The notes: generated from the sequence alone by a model not told the origin. Numbered from the stretch's first letter, positions 33,738 through 43,513 are shown. The stretch: 58,589 nucleotides of DNA from Paracoccus aestuariivivens (GCF_009711225.1 NZ_WMIE01000022.1:1-58589); one strand, 5' to 3'. Numbers and translations are program-made.

Positions 33738-34329
33738 GGAACTCTCCCTTCCTCGGTGAGGAATGTGTCGTCGTCGGCACAGGCCACCGGCCTCGGGCCG
33801 TGGCGTGCAGTCTGACTGATGTTTCCGAGATCGGCATATCCTGCCGGTTCTGGGGCAAGCCGCTACTCGCCCGATGCGGGGTAAAACGTGCTTCGCGGGT
33901 CAAGGTTCCCACTTTGGAAATCTCGCTCGGGGCCGGCTAAAGAAGGATTACCTCAAGCCCCCGCTCCCTGCGCGCGACCCGCGCCATATTCGGAAAACAG
34001 AGCCACCCAGATTAATCTTGTCTCAGAACGTTTCTGACTTCGAAGGAGTCTCGGCAACATACGCACATCTCAAGACGCCTGGCCCGCAGAGAAAGGTTGC
34101 GGCTTTTCTTGGTGTTTACCCGTCATCGCCAAACGCCTACACCGACTATTCAGCGTGAATTGACCCATGCCAAAATCCGCTGCCAGTCGGTTGCGAGCCA
34201 GACCGCTTGTCAGCACGATCCGCATCGCCTCGCGCTTGAACACTTTGGTTGGCTTGATCAATGTCACTTTCTCGCGAAACCGGCATCTTACCGAGGCAAT
34301 GGTCAAATCGGTCCTAGTTCTAGGACAGT
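33738..34329. other. Gap holding only an IS remnant
   Basis: About 590 bases between the stress protein and the alcohol dehydrogenase. Apart from the IS3 OrfA-like relic at 34124-34240 no gene features were found. Composition is lower in GC than the flanking genes. Confidence 0.4.
34124..34240 (-). pseudogene. IS3-type OrfA helix-turn-helix remnant
   Basis: The minus strand reads FKREAMRIVLTSGLARNRLA followed by ADFGMGQFTLNSRCRRLA. This closely follows the common OrfA N-terminus pattern FKREAVRIALTSGLTRRQVA-x-DLGVGLSTLNKW. No downstream orfB or terminal repeats are visible, so it is a small relic. Confidence 0.6.
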
Positions 34330-35463
34330 TCAATTTGTCGGAAACTCGATCACCTGCCTGACGGCTTCGCCGCGATGAAGGCGATCGAACCCTTCGTTGA
34401 TCTCGTCAAGGCGGATCCGGTGTGTCATCAGCTTTTCGACAGGCAGTTTCCCGCGTTCGAAAAGTCCGAGAAAGCGCGGGATGTCACGGGCCGGAACGCC
34501 TGATCCCAAGTAACTTCCGCGCAGAGAACGTTCTTCCGCGACCAGCGTCAGCGGCGAGATGTTCAGCACCGCATTCGGGTTCGTGAGACCTGCAGAGATG
34601 GTCGTGCCTCCGCGACGGGTCAAAGCGAAGGCCGATTCCAGTGCGCGAGCCGACCCAGCAAACTCCAGTGCGGCATCGACACCGCCTTGCGTGGCCTCGC
34701 GGACCTTTTCGGTCAGGTTGGCGTCCGTCGCATCGAAGCAATGCGTCGCGCCTAGCTGCTGCGCCAAGGCCAGTTTGGCGGGGATCGGGTCTATGGCAAC
34801 GATAGTCTCGGCCCCGGCAGCAACCGCACCCAGAATGGCGGCCAAACCTACCCCGCCAAGGCCAACGACCGCGGTGCGACCACCCGGCTGGACGGCACCC
34901 ATGTTGAAGACCGCGCCCGCGCCAGTCAGGACCGCACAACCCATCAGCGCGGCGATATGGAGCGGCACATCCGGATTGATCCGCACCAGACTGCGGCGGG
35001 AAATCACCGCATGGGTCGCGAAGCTCGCCACGCCGGTCATGTGATGCACAGGCTGCCCGTCGCGTGAAAGGCGCGTACCACCGGCCAGCATCTCGCCCCG
35101 ACCATTCGCGGCGGCACCCGGCTCGCACAAGGCGGGGCGGCCCGATTGACAGGGGGCACAATGTCCACACGACGGGACAAAGACAAAGACCACATGGTCC
35201 CCCGGGGATAGATCGGAGACACCCTCGCCCACCGCCTCGACAATGCCCGCGCCTTCATGGCCAAGGACCATAGGTACAGGGCGGGGCCGGTCGCCATTGA
35301 TCACCGAAAGATCCGAATGGCACAGACCGGCGGCCGCGACGCGAACAAGAACCTCGCCGTAACGCGGAGGAGAAAGATCCAGTTCGCCAACGGTCAGCGG
35401 TCGGGTCTGGGCATAGGGGCCTGATCTTCCGATTTCTTCAAGAACGGCGGCGGTGATTTTCAT
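34330..35463 (-). CDS. Zinc-dependent alcohol dehydrogenase (MDR family)
   Basis: The 377-residue protein has catalytic zinc ligands Cys48 (GLCHSD) and His69-Glu70 (LGHEGAG), and structural zinc Cys99, Cys102, Cys105 and Cys113 (SCGHCAPCQSGRPALC). The NAD motif is TAVVGLGGVGLAAILGAVAAGAETIVAID. It oxidises an alcohol to an aldehyde or the reverse. ATG 35463 follows AGGGACAG; the frame continues upstream without conserved content. It is 35 bases from the LysR gene on the same strand, and across the divergent promoter lies the Liv/GMC operon, suggesting a shared alcohol pathway. Confidence 0.92.
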   Translation of the reverse strand: MKITAAVLEEIGRSGPYAQTRPLTVGELDLSPPRYGEVLVRVAAAGLCHSDLSVINGDRPRPVPMVLGHEGAGIVEAVGEGVSDLSPGDHVVFVFVPSCGHCAPCQSGRPALCEPGAAANGRGEMLAGGTRLSRDGQPVHHMTGVASFATHAVISRRSLVRINPDVPLHIAALMGCAVLTGAGAVFNMGAVQPGGRTAVVGLGGVGLAAILGAVAAGAETIVAIDPIPAKLALAQQLGATHCFDATDANLTEKVREATQGGVDAALEFAGSARALESAFALTRRGGTTISAGLTNPNAVLNISPLTLVAEERSLRGSYLGSGVPARDIPRFLGLFERGKLPVEKLMTHRIRLDEINEGFDRLHRGEAVRQVIEFPTN

Positions 35464-35498
35464 CTGTCCCTCATGGCAAACGGGGCGTTGTCGGTGGA

Positions 35499-36407
35499 TT
35501 AGGATTGGTTTTCGGGCAGCATAAGATCCTTGGCGCGTTCGGCCAGACTCTCGGCAAGAAACTCGATCACCGCGCCGGCCCATCGCATGATCCGCACATC
35601 GCGGTGGCAGGTCAGCCAATAGGTTCGGGTCAAGCGCACCTGCTTGGGCAGGACGATCTCAAGCCCCGCATATTTCGCGGCGATGAAATGCGGCAGGACG
35701 CCGATTCCCACGCCATTGCGCACCGCAGCCAGTTGATTGAAAACGCTTGAGCTTTTTACTGTCGCCCGCAGCGAGGGATGGACCTCGCCCAGATAGTCCA
35801 GACCGGGGGCAAAGATCATTTCCTCGATATAACCGATGACGCGATGGCGCAGCAGATCGGCGGGGGCCTGAATCGCAGGCATCGAACGCAGATAATCGGG
35901 TGTGGCGTAAAGATGCAGCGTATAATCAGCCAATGGCTGCGAGCGATACGGGCCGCTTGTCACCGGATCCAGCGTGACCCAGATATCCGCCTCGCGCCGC
36001 GACAGCGAAAGCACCTGAGGCATGGTGATGATCTCGGGCGAAAGCTGCGGAAAGCGCGCAAGGAATTCCGGCAGAAGCTGGGTCGAGAACAGGCTGGCAA
36101 ACCCCTCGGGCATGGCCAGCCGCAGCGAACGGGCCTGACCAGAGCTTGCACTGCGATCCACCGGCAATTGCCGCGCGGCTTCCTCCATACGCTCGGCGGT
36201 CTCGATCAGGCGCTGGCTTGCCGGTGTGGGTTCGTAACCGTGCGGATTGCGTTCGAACAGGCGGGTGTTCAACGCCTGCTCGAGCCGGTCGATACGCCGC
36301 GAGACGGTGACATGCGACGTCCCAAGCACGCGCGCCGCCCGCGAAAGTTGCTTCTCGCGGATCACGGCCAGAAAGAATTGCAGATCGTCCCAGATCAGAT
36401 ATGACAT
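35499..36407 (-). CDS. LysR-family transcriptional regulator
   Basis: The 302-residue protein has a winged helix (DDLQFFLAVIREKQLSRAARVLGTSHVTVSRRIDRLEQALNTRLFERNPHGYEPTPASQRL) and a LysR substrate-binding domain (RSLRLAMPEGFASLFSTQLLPEFLARFPQL…). It is transcribed away from the Liv-type operon with a 177-base promoter gap and ahead of the alcohol dehydrogenase gene. It most likely regulates both. Confidence 0.9.
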   Translation of the reverse strand: MSYLIWDDLQFFLAVIREKQLSRAARVLGTSHVTVSRRIDRLEQALNTRLFERNPHGYEPTPASQRLIETAERMEEAARQLPVDRSASSGQARSLRLAMPEGFASLFSTQLLPEFLARFPQLSPEIITMPQVLSLSRREADIWVTLDPVTSGPYRSQPLADYTLHLYATPDYLRSMPAIQAPADLLRHRVIGYIEEMIFAPGLDYLGEVHPSLRATVKSSSVFNQLAAVRNGVGIGVLPHFIAAKYAGLEIVLPKQVRLTRTYWLTCHRDVRIMRWAGAVIEFLAESLAERAKDLMLPENQS

Positions 36408-36584
36408 GTGTTCATAAATGTACAGCTCATGTAAGAAAATTATCCTTCCTGAACGCTTGTGTCAAAGCGGCTTTGCTTGCATCGTTGATGACAAGAGGCG
36501 CTAGGGAGAAGGGCCTCTGATCAAAATGCCTCGGGCCGGAAGGCAATGCGCCGACCGAACAAGGGGCGTCCTTGGGAGGGGAAA

Positions 36585-37784
36585 ATGCGACACTTTCTGC
36601 TGACCACCGCTGCGGTGGGTCTTGCTGCCACGCCTGCCTTGGCCGATCTGTCGGACGGCAAGGTCAAGATCGGCATCCTGAACGACCAGTCGGGCGTCTA
36701 TGCCGATTTCGGCGGGAAATACTCCTATGAGGCCGCGAAAATGGCGGTCGAAGATTTCGGTGGCAAAGTGTTTGATGCCCCGATCGAGGTCGTCACCGCC
36801 GACCACCAGAACAAGGCCGACATCGCCTCGAATATCGCGCGGCAATGGTATGACACCGATCAGGTGGACAGCATCATGGAGCTGACCTCGTCTTCGGTCG
36901 GGCTGGCGGTACAGGCGCTTTCCAAGGAAAAGAAAAAGATCACCATCAATACCGGCGCGGCCACGACCGAGCTGACCGGCGCGCAATGCTCGCCCTATGG
37001 TTTCCATTGGGCCTATGACACCCATGCGCTGGCCGTCGGAACCGGCGGGGCGCTGGTCAAGGAAGGCGGGGATAGCTGGTTCTTCCTGACCGCCGATTAT
37101 GCCTTTGGTTATTCGCTCGAGGAAAACACCAGCAACTTCGTGAAGTCGCAGGGCGGCTCGGTGACGGGCGCGGTGCGTCATCCGCTGGCATCTACGGATT
37201 TCTCGTCCTTCCTGCTGCAGGCGCAAAGCTCGGGTGCCAAGGTCATCGGCCTTGCCAACGCAGGCATGGATACGCAGAACACCATCAAACAGGCAGCGGA
37301 ATTCGGGATTACCCAAGGCGGTCAGAAACTCGCCGCGCTGCTGTTCACCTTGGCCGAGGTGCACGGGCTTGGCCTTGAGGCTGCGCAGGGCCTGAACCTG
37401 ACCGAGAGCTTCTATTGGAACCGCACCCCCGAGACCGCCGAATTCGGCAAGCGTTTCAAGGAACGCACCGGAGCCATGCCGAACATGGTCCATGCCGGAA
37501 CCTATTCGGCGGTGACGCAGTACCTCAAGGCAATTCAGGCAGCGGGCTCGGACGATCCGGACGCGGTCTCGGCCAAGCTCCACGAACTGCCGGTGAATGA
37601 CGTCTTTGCCCAGAACGGCAAGGTCGCGGCCAATGGCCGGATGATCTCGGATGTGTATCTGATGGAGGTCAAGAAACCCTCCGAAGTCACCGAAGATTGG
37701 GATTACTATAAGGTTTTGGCCACCATCCCCGGCGATCAGGCCTATATCGACCCCGCGAAAAGCGGCTGCCCGCTGGTCAAGTAA
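36585..37784 (+). CDS. LivK-like ABC transporter substrate-binding protein
   Basis: The 399-residue periplasmic protein has a signal peptide (MRHFLLTTAAVGLAATPALA) and the type I binding fold of the leucine/amide/urea class (GKVKIGILNDQSGVYADFGGKYSYEAAKMAVEDFGG; TGAQCSPYGFHWAYDTHALA). GGGAGGGG precedes the ATG at 36585. The LYTNTGAATT-like ligand loop reads TINTGAATTELTG. The GMC oxidoreductase at the operon end hints at an alcohol or aromatic ligand rather than an amino acid. Confidence 0.9.
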   Translation: MRHFLLTTAAVGLAATPALADLSDGKVKIGILNDQSGVYADFGGKYSYEAAKMAVEDFGGKVFDAPIEVVTADHQNKADIASNIARQWYDTDQVDSIMELTSSSVGLAVQALSKEKKKITINTGAATTELTGAQCSPYGFHWAYDTHALAVGTGGALVKEGGDSWFFLTADYAFGYSLEENTSNFVKSQGGSVTGAVRHPLASTDFSSFLLQAQSSGAKVIGLANAGMDTQNTIKQAAEFGITQGGQKLAALLFTLAEVHGLGLEAAQGLNLTESFYWNRTPETAEFGKRFKERTGAMPNMVHAGTYSAVTQYLKAIQAAGSDDPDAVSAKLHELPVNDVFAQNGKVAANGRMISDVYLMEVKKPSEVTEDWDYYKVLATIPGDQAYIDPAKSGCPLVK

Positions 37785-37786
37785 AG

Positions 37787-38566
37787 ATGACTGCGATTTC
37801 TGCCGCGACGCAGGACCAGCCGCGGGTGGTGCTTTCCGCCCGCGGCCTCGGTAAGGATTTTGGCGGCTTCACTGCCGTCAACAATGTCGATCTAGACGTC
37901 GAACATGCACGCATTCACGCGCTGATCGGGCCGAACGGAGCGGGAAAGACGACCGTCTTCAACCTGCTGACCAAGTTCCTGCAACCGACGCGGGGTAAGA
38001 TAACGCTGCAAGGGACCGACATTACCCGCACGCCGCCCGACAAGGTGGCACGGATGGGGCTGGTGCGGTCGTTCCAGATCTCGGCGGTGTTTCCGCATCT
38101 GACGGTGCGCGAGAACGTCAAGGTCGCGCTGCAGCGCCCGAATGGCCTTGCGACCCAGTTCTGGCTGCCGCTTTCGGCGCTGGATCGGTTGGATGCCCGC
38201 GCCAATGAACTGATCGATGGCTTGGGTCTGGCCCCGTACCGCGATCACCGCGCCGCCGATCTGTCATATGGTCGCAAGCGCGTGCTGGAGATCGCGACCA
38301 CCTTGGCCCTCGACCCCGAGGTTCTTCTGCTTGACGAGCCGATGGCCGGAATGGGGCAGGAAGATGTGCAGATGGTCGCCCGCATCATCCGCGACGTCGC
38401 CACCGAGCGCGCCGTGCTGATGGTCGAGCATAACCTGAACGTCGTCGCCGATATCTGCGATCATGTCACCGTGCTGCAAAGGGGCGAGATCATCGCCCAA
38501 GGGGATTACGCGACCGTCTCGTCCGATCCCCGCGTCCGCACCGCCTATATGGGGACCGACGCATGA
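37787..38566 (+). CDS. LivG-like ABC transporter ATP-binding protein
   Basis: The 259-residue ATPase has Walker A GPNGAGKTT, signature region LSYGRKRVLEIATTLA (LSYG variant common in LivG) and Walker B VLLLDEPMAGMG. The C-terminal VEHNLNVVADICDHVTVLQRGEIIAQG motif is usual. It is 2 bases after the binding protein stop and overlaps LivF by four bases. Confidence 0.93.
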   Translation: MTAISAATQDQPRVVLSARGLGKDFGGFTAVNNVDLDVEHARIHALIGPNGAGKTTVFNLLTKFLQPTRGKITLQGTDITRTPPDKVARMGLVRSFQISAVFPHLTVRENVKVALQRPNGLATQFWLPLSALDRLDARANELIDGLGLAPYRDHRAADLSYGRKRVLEIATTLALDPEVLLLDEPMAGMGQEDVQMVARIIRDVATERAVLMVEHNLNVVADICDHVTVLQRGEIIAQGDYATVSSDPRVRTAYMGTDA

Positions 38567-39267
38567 ATGCGCCGCTTCTGAACGTATCCGGCCTGCAGGC
38601 GTGGTATGGTGAAAGCCATGTTCTGCATGGCGTGGACCTGCATGTCTCCGAAGGCGAGATGATCTGCATCCTTGGCCGCAATGGCATGGGTAAAACCACA
38701 ACCCTGCGCACGATCATGGGCATCCTGCGCAAGCGCAGCGGCCGGATCAACTTCGCCGGTCAGGACATGATATCGGTGCCTTTGCACCGCACTGCCCGCG
38801 CCGGTCTGGGCTTCATCCCCGAGGAACGCGGCATCTTCGCCACCCTCTCGGTCGAGGAAAACCTGATGCTGCCCCCCAAAGTGGCCGAGGGTGGCATGTC
38901 GGTCGAGGAAATCTACGATCTTTTCCCCAACCTCAAGGAACGCCGCACGAGCCCCGGCACCAAACTGTCGGGCGGCGAGCAGCAGATGCTGGCTTTGGCC
39001 CGTATCCTGAGAACCGGCGCACGTTGCCTGCTTCTGGATGAGCCGACCGAGGGGCTTGCCCCCGTCATTATCCAAGCCATCGGCGAGGTGCTGGTCAAAC
39101 TGAAACAGCGCGGCATGACCGTGGTACTGGTCGAGCAGAATTTCCGCTTCGCCGCCAAGGTCGCCGACCGCTTCTACCTGATGGATCACGGACGCATGAT
39201 TGCCGATTTTCCGGTCGCGGACCTGCCGCAGCAGATGGACATGCTGCATCGGGAATTGGGGGTCTGA
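38563..39267 (+). CDS. LivF-like ABC transporter ATP-binding protein
   Basis: The 234-residue ATPase has Walker A GRNGMGKTT, signature LSGGEQQMLALARIL, Walker B CLLLDEPTEGLAPV and the typical RAGLGFIPEERGIFATLSVEENL segment. It works as heterodimer partner of the LivG-like subunit. ATGA overlap with livG and a single base to the next permease gene show a tightly coupled operon. Confidence 0.93.
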   Translation: MNAPLLNVSGLQAWYGESHVLHGVDLHVSEGEMICILGRNGMGKTTTLRTIMGILRKRSGRINFAGQDMISVPLHRTARAGLGFIPEERGIFATLSVEENLMLPPKVAEGGMSVEEIYDLFPNLKERRTSPGTKLSGGEQQMLALARILRTGARCLLLDEPTEGLAPVIIQAIGEVLVKLKQRGMTVVLVEQNFRFAAKVADRFYLMDHGRMIADFPVADLPQQMDMLHRELGV

Positions 39268-39268
39268 C

Positions 39269-40156
39269 ATGACAATGATCTTTGGCATCCCTTTGCAGGC
39301 GCTGATGGGCCAGTTGCTGGTGGGGCTGATCAACGGCTCGTTCTATGCGCTGCTGTCGCTGGGGCTGGCCGTGATTTTCGGCCTGCTGCGCGTCATCAAC
39401 TTCGCCCATGGCGCGCAATATATGCTGGGGGCCTTCGTCGCCCTGCTGCTGCTAACGGTGGGCGGGATCAACTACTGGTTCGCGCTGATACTAGCGCCGC
39501 TGATCGTCGGGCTTTTTGCCGCCGCGATCGAGCGTTCGATGCTGTCGCGGCTTTACAAGCTGGACCCACTCTACGGGCTTTTGTTCACCTTTGGCCTCGC
39601 GCTGGCGATCGAAGGGACATTTCGTTATTTCTACGGCGCGTCGGGCAAGCCCTATGCTGCGCCGCCGCAACTGTCCGGCGCGGTCAATCTGGGCTTCATG
39701 TTCCTGCCGATCTATCGCGGCTGGGTGGTCGTGGCTTCGCTGGCGGTCTGCATCGCCGTGTGGCTGCTGATCGAGAAAACCAAGCTCGGTGCCTATTTGC
39801 GCGCCGCCACCGAAAATCCGGTTCTGGTGCAGGCTTTCGGCGTCAACGTGCCTTTGCTGCTGACACTGACCTATGCGCTGGGGGCCGGGCTTGCCGCCTT
39901 TGCGGGCGTACTCGCCGCGCCGATCTATCAGGTCAGCCCGCTGATGGGCTCGAACCTGATCATCATCGTCTTCGCGGTAGTCGTCGTGGGCGGCATGGGC
40001 TCGATCCTTGGGGCCATCGTCACCGGCTATCTTCTGGGCGTGGTCGAGGGGCTGACCAAGGTCTTTTACCCCGAGGCGTCGAATATCGTCATCTTCGTCA
40101 TCATGGCGATTGTCCTGATCCTGCGGCCTGCGGGCCTTTTCGGAAAGGAGGCCTGA
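39269..40156 (+). CDS. LivH-like ABC transporter permease
   Basis: The 295-residue membrane protein carries the LivH marks LLVGLINGSFYALLSLGLAVIFGLLRVINFAHGAQYMLGAF and NPVLVQAFGVNVPLLLTLTYALGAGLAAFAGVLAAPIYQVSP. I chose the ATG at 39269; the frame is open back into livF but that part has livF-shadow content. It forms the channel with the LivM-like subunit, 1 base downstream. Confidence 0.92.
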   Translation: MTMIFGIPLQALMGQLLVGLINGSFYALLSLGLAVIFGLLRVINFAHGAQYMLGAFVALLLLTVGGINYWFALILAPLIVGLFAAAIERSMLSRLYKLDPLYGLLFTFGLALAIEGTFRYFYGASGKPYAAPPQLSGAVNLGFMFLPIYRGWVVVASLAVCIAVWLLIEKTKLGAYLRAATENPVLVQAFGVNVPLLLTLTYALGAGLAAFAGVLAAPIYQVSPLMGSNLIIIVFAVVVVGGMGSILGAIVTGYLLGVVEGLTKVFYPEASNIVIFVIMAIVLILRPAGLFGKEA

Positions 40157-40157
40157 C

Positions 40158-41156
40158 ATGGCCGGAAAATCCGAACCCATCTCTGGCGAACATATCGCCA
40201 TCCACCCCAAGGCAGGCCAGATCCAGCTTGCGCTGCTGGTCTTGGCATTGGCCGTGGCCGTGCTTGCGCCGCAGTTCCTGTATCCGATCTTCCTGATGAA
40301 GCTGTTGGCCTTCGCGCTGTTCGCCTCGGCCTTCAATCTGCTGCTGGGCTATACGGGGCTGCTAAGCTTCGGCCATGCGACGTTTTTCGGCGGGGCGGCC
40401 TATTTCACCGCCCATGCCGTCAAGATCTGGGGCTGGTCGCCCGAAGCGGGGCTGCTGCTTGGCGTCCTTGGCGCTGCCGCTTTGGGGCTGGTGATGGGGG
40501 CCATCGCCATTCGCCGTCAGGGCATCTATTTCGCCATGATCACGCTGGCTTTGTCGCAGATGTTTTTCTTTTTCTGCCTGCAGGCCAGCTTCACCCATGG
40601 CGAGGACGGCATCCAATCCGTGCCGCGCGGGCATCTGTTCGGCGTGATCGACCTGAATGACACGATGAACATGTATTACTTCGTGCTGGCGGTCTTTGTT
40701 CTTGGACTGGTCGTGATCTGGCGCTTCGTCAATTCGCCCTTCGGCATGATCCTGAAATCGATCCGCGAGAACGAACAGCGTGCTGTCTCGCTGGGCTATT
40801 CCGTGGCGCGCTACAAGCTGGGGGCCTTCGTCATGTCGGCGGCTCTGGCAGGTCTGGCGGGCGGGCTCAAGGCGCTGATCTTCCAATTCGCGACCCTGAC
40901 CGATGTGGCATGGCAGATGTCGGGCGAGGTCATCCTGATGACGCTACTGGGCGGGATCGGAACGCTGGCCGGTCCGATCTTCGGCGCAGGTCTGGTGGTG
41001 ACCTTGCAGAACTATCTCGCGACCTCGGATTTCCCGGTCACGATCATCACCGGCATCGTCTTTATGGTCTGCGTGCTGCTGTTCCGACGTGGACTGGTCG
41101 GAGAGTTCTTTGCCTCGAAACTGGGGCGCAGGCTGGGTTTCCGCGCGCAGTCCTGA
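40158..41156 (+). CDS. LivM-like ABC transporter permease
   Basis: The 332-residue membrane protein contains FALFASAFNLLLGYTGLLSFGHATFFGGAAYFTAH, IAIRRQGIYFAMITLALSQMFFFFCLQ and SIRENEQRAVSLGYSVARYKLGAFVMSAALAGLAGGLKAL, standard LivM regions. The hydrophilic N-terminus (MAGKSEPISGEHIAIHPKAGQ) is an ordinary extension. It lies 24 bases before the GMC oxidoreductase gene. Confidence 0.92.
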   Translation: MAGKSEPISGEHIAIHPKAGQIQLALLVLALAVAVLAPQFLYPIFLMKLLAFALFASAFNLLLGYTGLLSFGHATFFGGAAYFTAHAVKIWGWSPEAGLLLGVLGAAALGLVMGAIAIRRQGIYFAMITLALSQMFFFFCLQASFTHGEDGIQSVPRGHLFGVIDLNDTMNMYYFVLAVFVLGLVVIWRFVNSPFGMILKSIRENEQRAVSLGYSVARYKLGAFVMSAALAGLAGGLKALIFQFATLTDVAWQMSGEVILMTLLGGIGTLAGPIFGAGLVVTLQNYLATSDFPVTIITGIVFMVCVLLFRRGLVGEFFASKLGRRLGFRAQS

Positions 41157-41180
41157 ACTGCGCGCGACACGGAGTAAATC

Positions 41181-42773
41181 ATGGAAAGCTACGATTTCAT
41201 CGTCATTGGCGCGGGCAGCGCCGGATGCGTGCTGGCCAATCGCCTGAGCGCCAATCCCAAGAACCGCGTGCTGCTGCTGGAAGCAGGCGGGCGCGACAAT
41301 TACCACTGGGTCCATATCCCGGTCGGCTATCTTTACTGCATCGGCAATCCACGCACCGATTGGGGGTTTAAGACCGAGGCCGAAGCAGGGCTGAACGGCC
41401 GTTCGCTGCTTTACCCTCGGGGCCGGATCTTGGGCGGCTGCTCGTCGATCAACGGCATGATCTATATGCGCGGGCAGGCGGCGGATTATGACCATTGGCG
41501 GCAGATGGGCTGCACCGGCTGGGGCTGGGACGACGTGCTGCCGCTGTTCCGCGCGCAAGAGGACCATTATCGCGGCGCGGACGAGGCGCATGGCGCAGGC
41601 GGCGAATTGCGGGTCGAAACCGCCCGCGTGCGTTGGGCGGTTCTCGATGCCTTTCTGGAGGCCGCCGAGCAGGCAGGCATCCCCCGCACCACCGATTTCA
41701 ACCGCGGTAACAATGAGGGCGGCGGCTATTTCGACGTGACCCAACGCAAGGGTTGGCGCTGGAGTGCGGCCAAGGCCTTTCTGCATCCGGTCATGTCCCG
41801 TCCGAACCTGCGGGTGTTGACCGGTGCCGAGGTTGAGCGTCTGGTCATCGAGACCGGCGAAGTTCGCGGTGTGATCTATCACCACAAGGGCCAGCGGATC
41901 GAAGTGCGGGCCGCGCGCGAGACCATTCTGGCCGCAGGGGCCATCGGCTCGGTCCAGATCCTAGAACATTCCGGCATCGGGCGCGGCGAGGTGCTGCAGG
42001 CTACGGGGATCTCGCCGCTGGTCGATGTCCCCGCGATTGGCGAAAACCTGCAGGACCACCTGCAATTGCGTCTGGTCTATAAGGTAAAAGGCGTGCCGAC
42101 GCTGAACGAAAAAGCCTCGCGCCTGATGGGCAAGGCGTCGATTGGTCTGGAATATCTGCTGAAACGTTCGGGTCCGATGTCGATGGCGCCCAGCCAGCTT
42201 GGCATCTTCACGCGCTCGGGGCCGGAAAAAGAAACGCCCGATCTGGAGTTTCACGTCCAGCCTGTCAGTCTCGACAAATTCGGCGAACCGGTTCATGCCT
42301 TCCCCGCCATGACCGCGAGTGTTTGCAACCTGCGTCCCGAAAGCCGTGGCTCGGTGCATGTGAGCGGATCTGATTTCCGCGCCCATCCCGCGATCCGCCC
42401 GAACTATCTTTCGACCGCTGCGGACCGGCAAGTGGCGGCACGGGCGATCCGGTTGACTCGCAAGATCGCCGCACAACCCGCCTTCAACCGCTTCGATCCA
42501 GAAGAGCATTTGCCCGGCATCGCCTTCCAGACCGAGGACGATCTGGTCAAGGCCGCAGGTGCGGTCGGCACGACAATCTTTCATCCGGTCGGCACCTGCC
42601 GGATGGGCGCGGATGAGTCGTCGGTCGTCGATCCGCAGTTACGGATGCGCGCGCTTGGTCGCCTTCGGATCGCGGATGCATCGGTTATGCCAAGGATCAC
42701 CAGCGGCAACACGAATGCCCCGACGATGATGATCGCAGAGAAGGCGGCAAGGATGATCTTGGCCGAAACGTAA
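41181..42773 (+). CDS. GMC-family oxidoreductase (alcohol/choline dehydrogenase-like)
   Basis: The 530-residue flavoenzyme has ADP-binding motif DFIVIGAGSAGCVLANRLSANPKNRVLLLEAG, GMC signature 1 (YPRGRILGGCSSINGMIYMRG) and signature 2 (AAGAIGSVQILEHSGIG). The C-terminal active-site region is FHPVGTCRMG with IADASVMPRITSGNTNAPTMMIAEKAA. It oxidises a primary alcohol to an aldehyde, feeding electrons to a quinone or other acceptor. As last gene of the Liv-type operon it probably acts on the imported compound or a derivative. Confidence 0.92.
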   Translation: MESYDFIVIGAGSAGCVLANRLSANPKNRVLLLEAGGRDNYHWVHIPVGYLYCIGNPRTDWGFKTEAEAGLNGRSLLYPRGRILGGCSSINGMIYMRGQAADYDHWRQMGCTGWGWDDVLPLFRAQEDHYRGADEAHGAGGELRVETARVRWAVLDAFLEAAEQAGIPRTTDFNRGNNEGGGYFDVTQRKGWRWSAAKAFLHPVMSRPNLRVLTGAEVERLVIETGEVRGVIYHHKGQRIEVRAARETILAAGAIGSVQILEHSGIGRGEVLQATGISPLVDVPAIGENLQDHLQLRLVYKVKGVPTLNEKASRLMGKASIGLEYLLKRSGPMSMAPSQLGIFTRSGPEKETPDLEFHVQPVSLDKFGEPVHAFPAMTASVCNLRPESRGSVHVSGSDFRAHPAIRPNYLSTAADRQVAARAIRLTRKIAAQPAFNRFDPEEHLPGIAFQTEDDLVKAAGAVGTTIFHPVGTCRMGADESSVVDPQLRMRALGRLRIADASVMPRITSGNTNAPTMMIAEKAARMILAET

Positions 42774-42798
42774 ACCGGACCGTCGGCCGAAACAGGCC

Positions 42799-43488
42799 CT
42801 ACATGGCCCCCGTCCGCTTGCCGCCGGTCGTCGCGCGGTAGCCTGCCGCCAGATCTGCGAAGCCGTCGCCTTGGACGGCGATATGCCGCCGCAACTCGGC
42901 CGAGACGGCGGCATCATCACCCGCGACGATTGCGTCGAAAATCCTGCCATGCTCGGCAAGGGATGCCTGAATTCGTCCTCGAACCCGCAGTTGAAGGCGG
43001 CGGAATGGCTTCAGGCGGCGGTGCAGGCGTTCGGCCTCTCCGGCAAGGAAACGGTTGCCCGAGGCGCGATAGATCGCGGCATGAAACTCGTGGTTCGCCC
43101 GATAATAGGCTTCGATATCGTTCTCGGCGGCGGCCTTCTCGCAGTCGCGCAGGGCCACTTGCATTGCGATACGATCTGACGGCCCCATCCGCCGCGCGGC
43201 ATAGCGCCCGCATAGCGCCTCGATCTCGGCCATGACGTCGAACATCTCGACCACGTCTTCGAGAGAGGGGAAGCGGACAAACGTCCCGCGACGCGCCCGA
43301 AGCTCGACCAAGCCGGAACCCGCCAGCGCCTGAAACGCCTCGCGAAGCGGGGTACGGGAGACGCCGAAATGTTTCGACAGGCTCACCTCGTCCAGTCGCT
43401 CGCCATCGGCAAAGCGACCCTCGACGATCATTTCCTCAAGCGCCTCGCGGATCCGGTCAGTACGGCGATGGTCCGGTATCTCTTGCAT
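42799..43488 (-). CDS. matR: GntR/FCD-family regulator of the malonate operon (MatR-like)
   Basis: The 229-residue protein has a GntR winged helix (RTDRIREALEEMIVEGRFADGERLDEVSLSKHFGVSRTPLREAFQALAGSGLVELRARRGTFVR) and an all-helical FCD effector domain (VVEMFDVMAEIEALCGRYAARR…NHEFHAAIYRASGNRFL…EHGRIFDAIVAGDDAAV). FCD ligands are often carboxylates. ATG 43488 (MQEIPDHRR) is used; the much longer open frame is the antisense of the neighbouring gene. It is divergent from the malonate transport and activation genes, and a TTGCATACAA palindrome sits between them. Confidence 0.85.
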   Translation of the reverse strand: MQEIPDHRRTDRIREALEEMIVEGRFADGERLDEVSLSKHFGVSRTPLREAFQALAGSGLVELRARRGTFVRFPSLEDVVEMFDVMAEIEALCGRYAARRMGPSDRIAMQVALRDCEKAAAENDIEAYYRANHEFHAAIYRASGNRFLAGEAERLHRRLKPFRRLQLRVRGRIQASLAEHGRIFDAIVAGDDAAVSAELRRHIAVQGDGFADLAAGYRATTGGKRTGAM

Positions 43489-43513
43489 CTGGGCACCTGC
43501 ATTCACAATCAAA

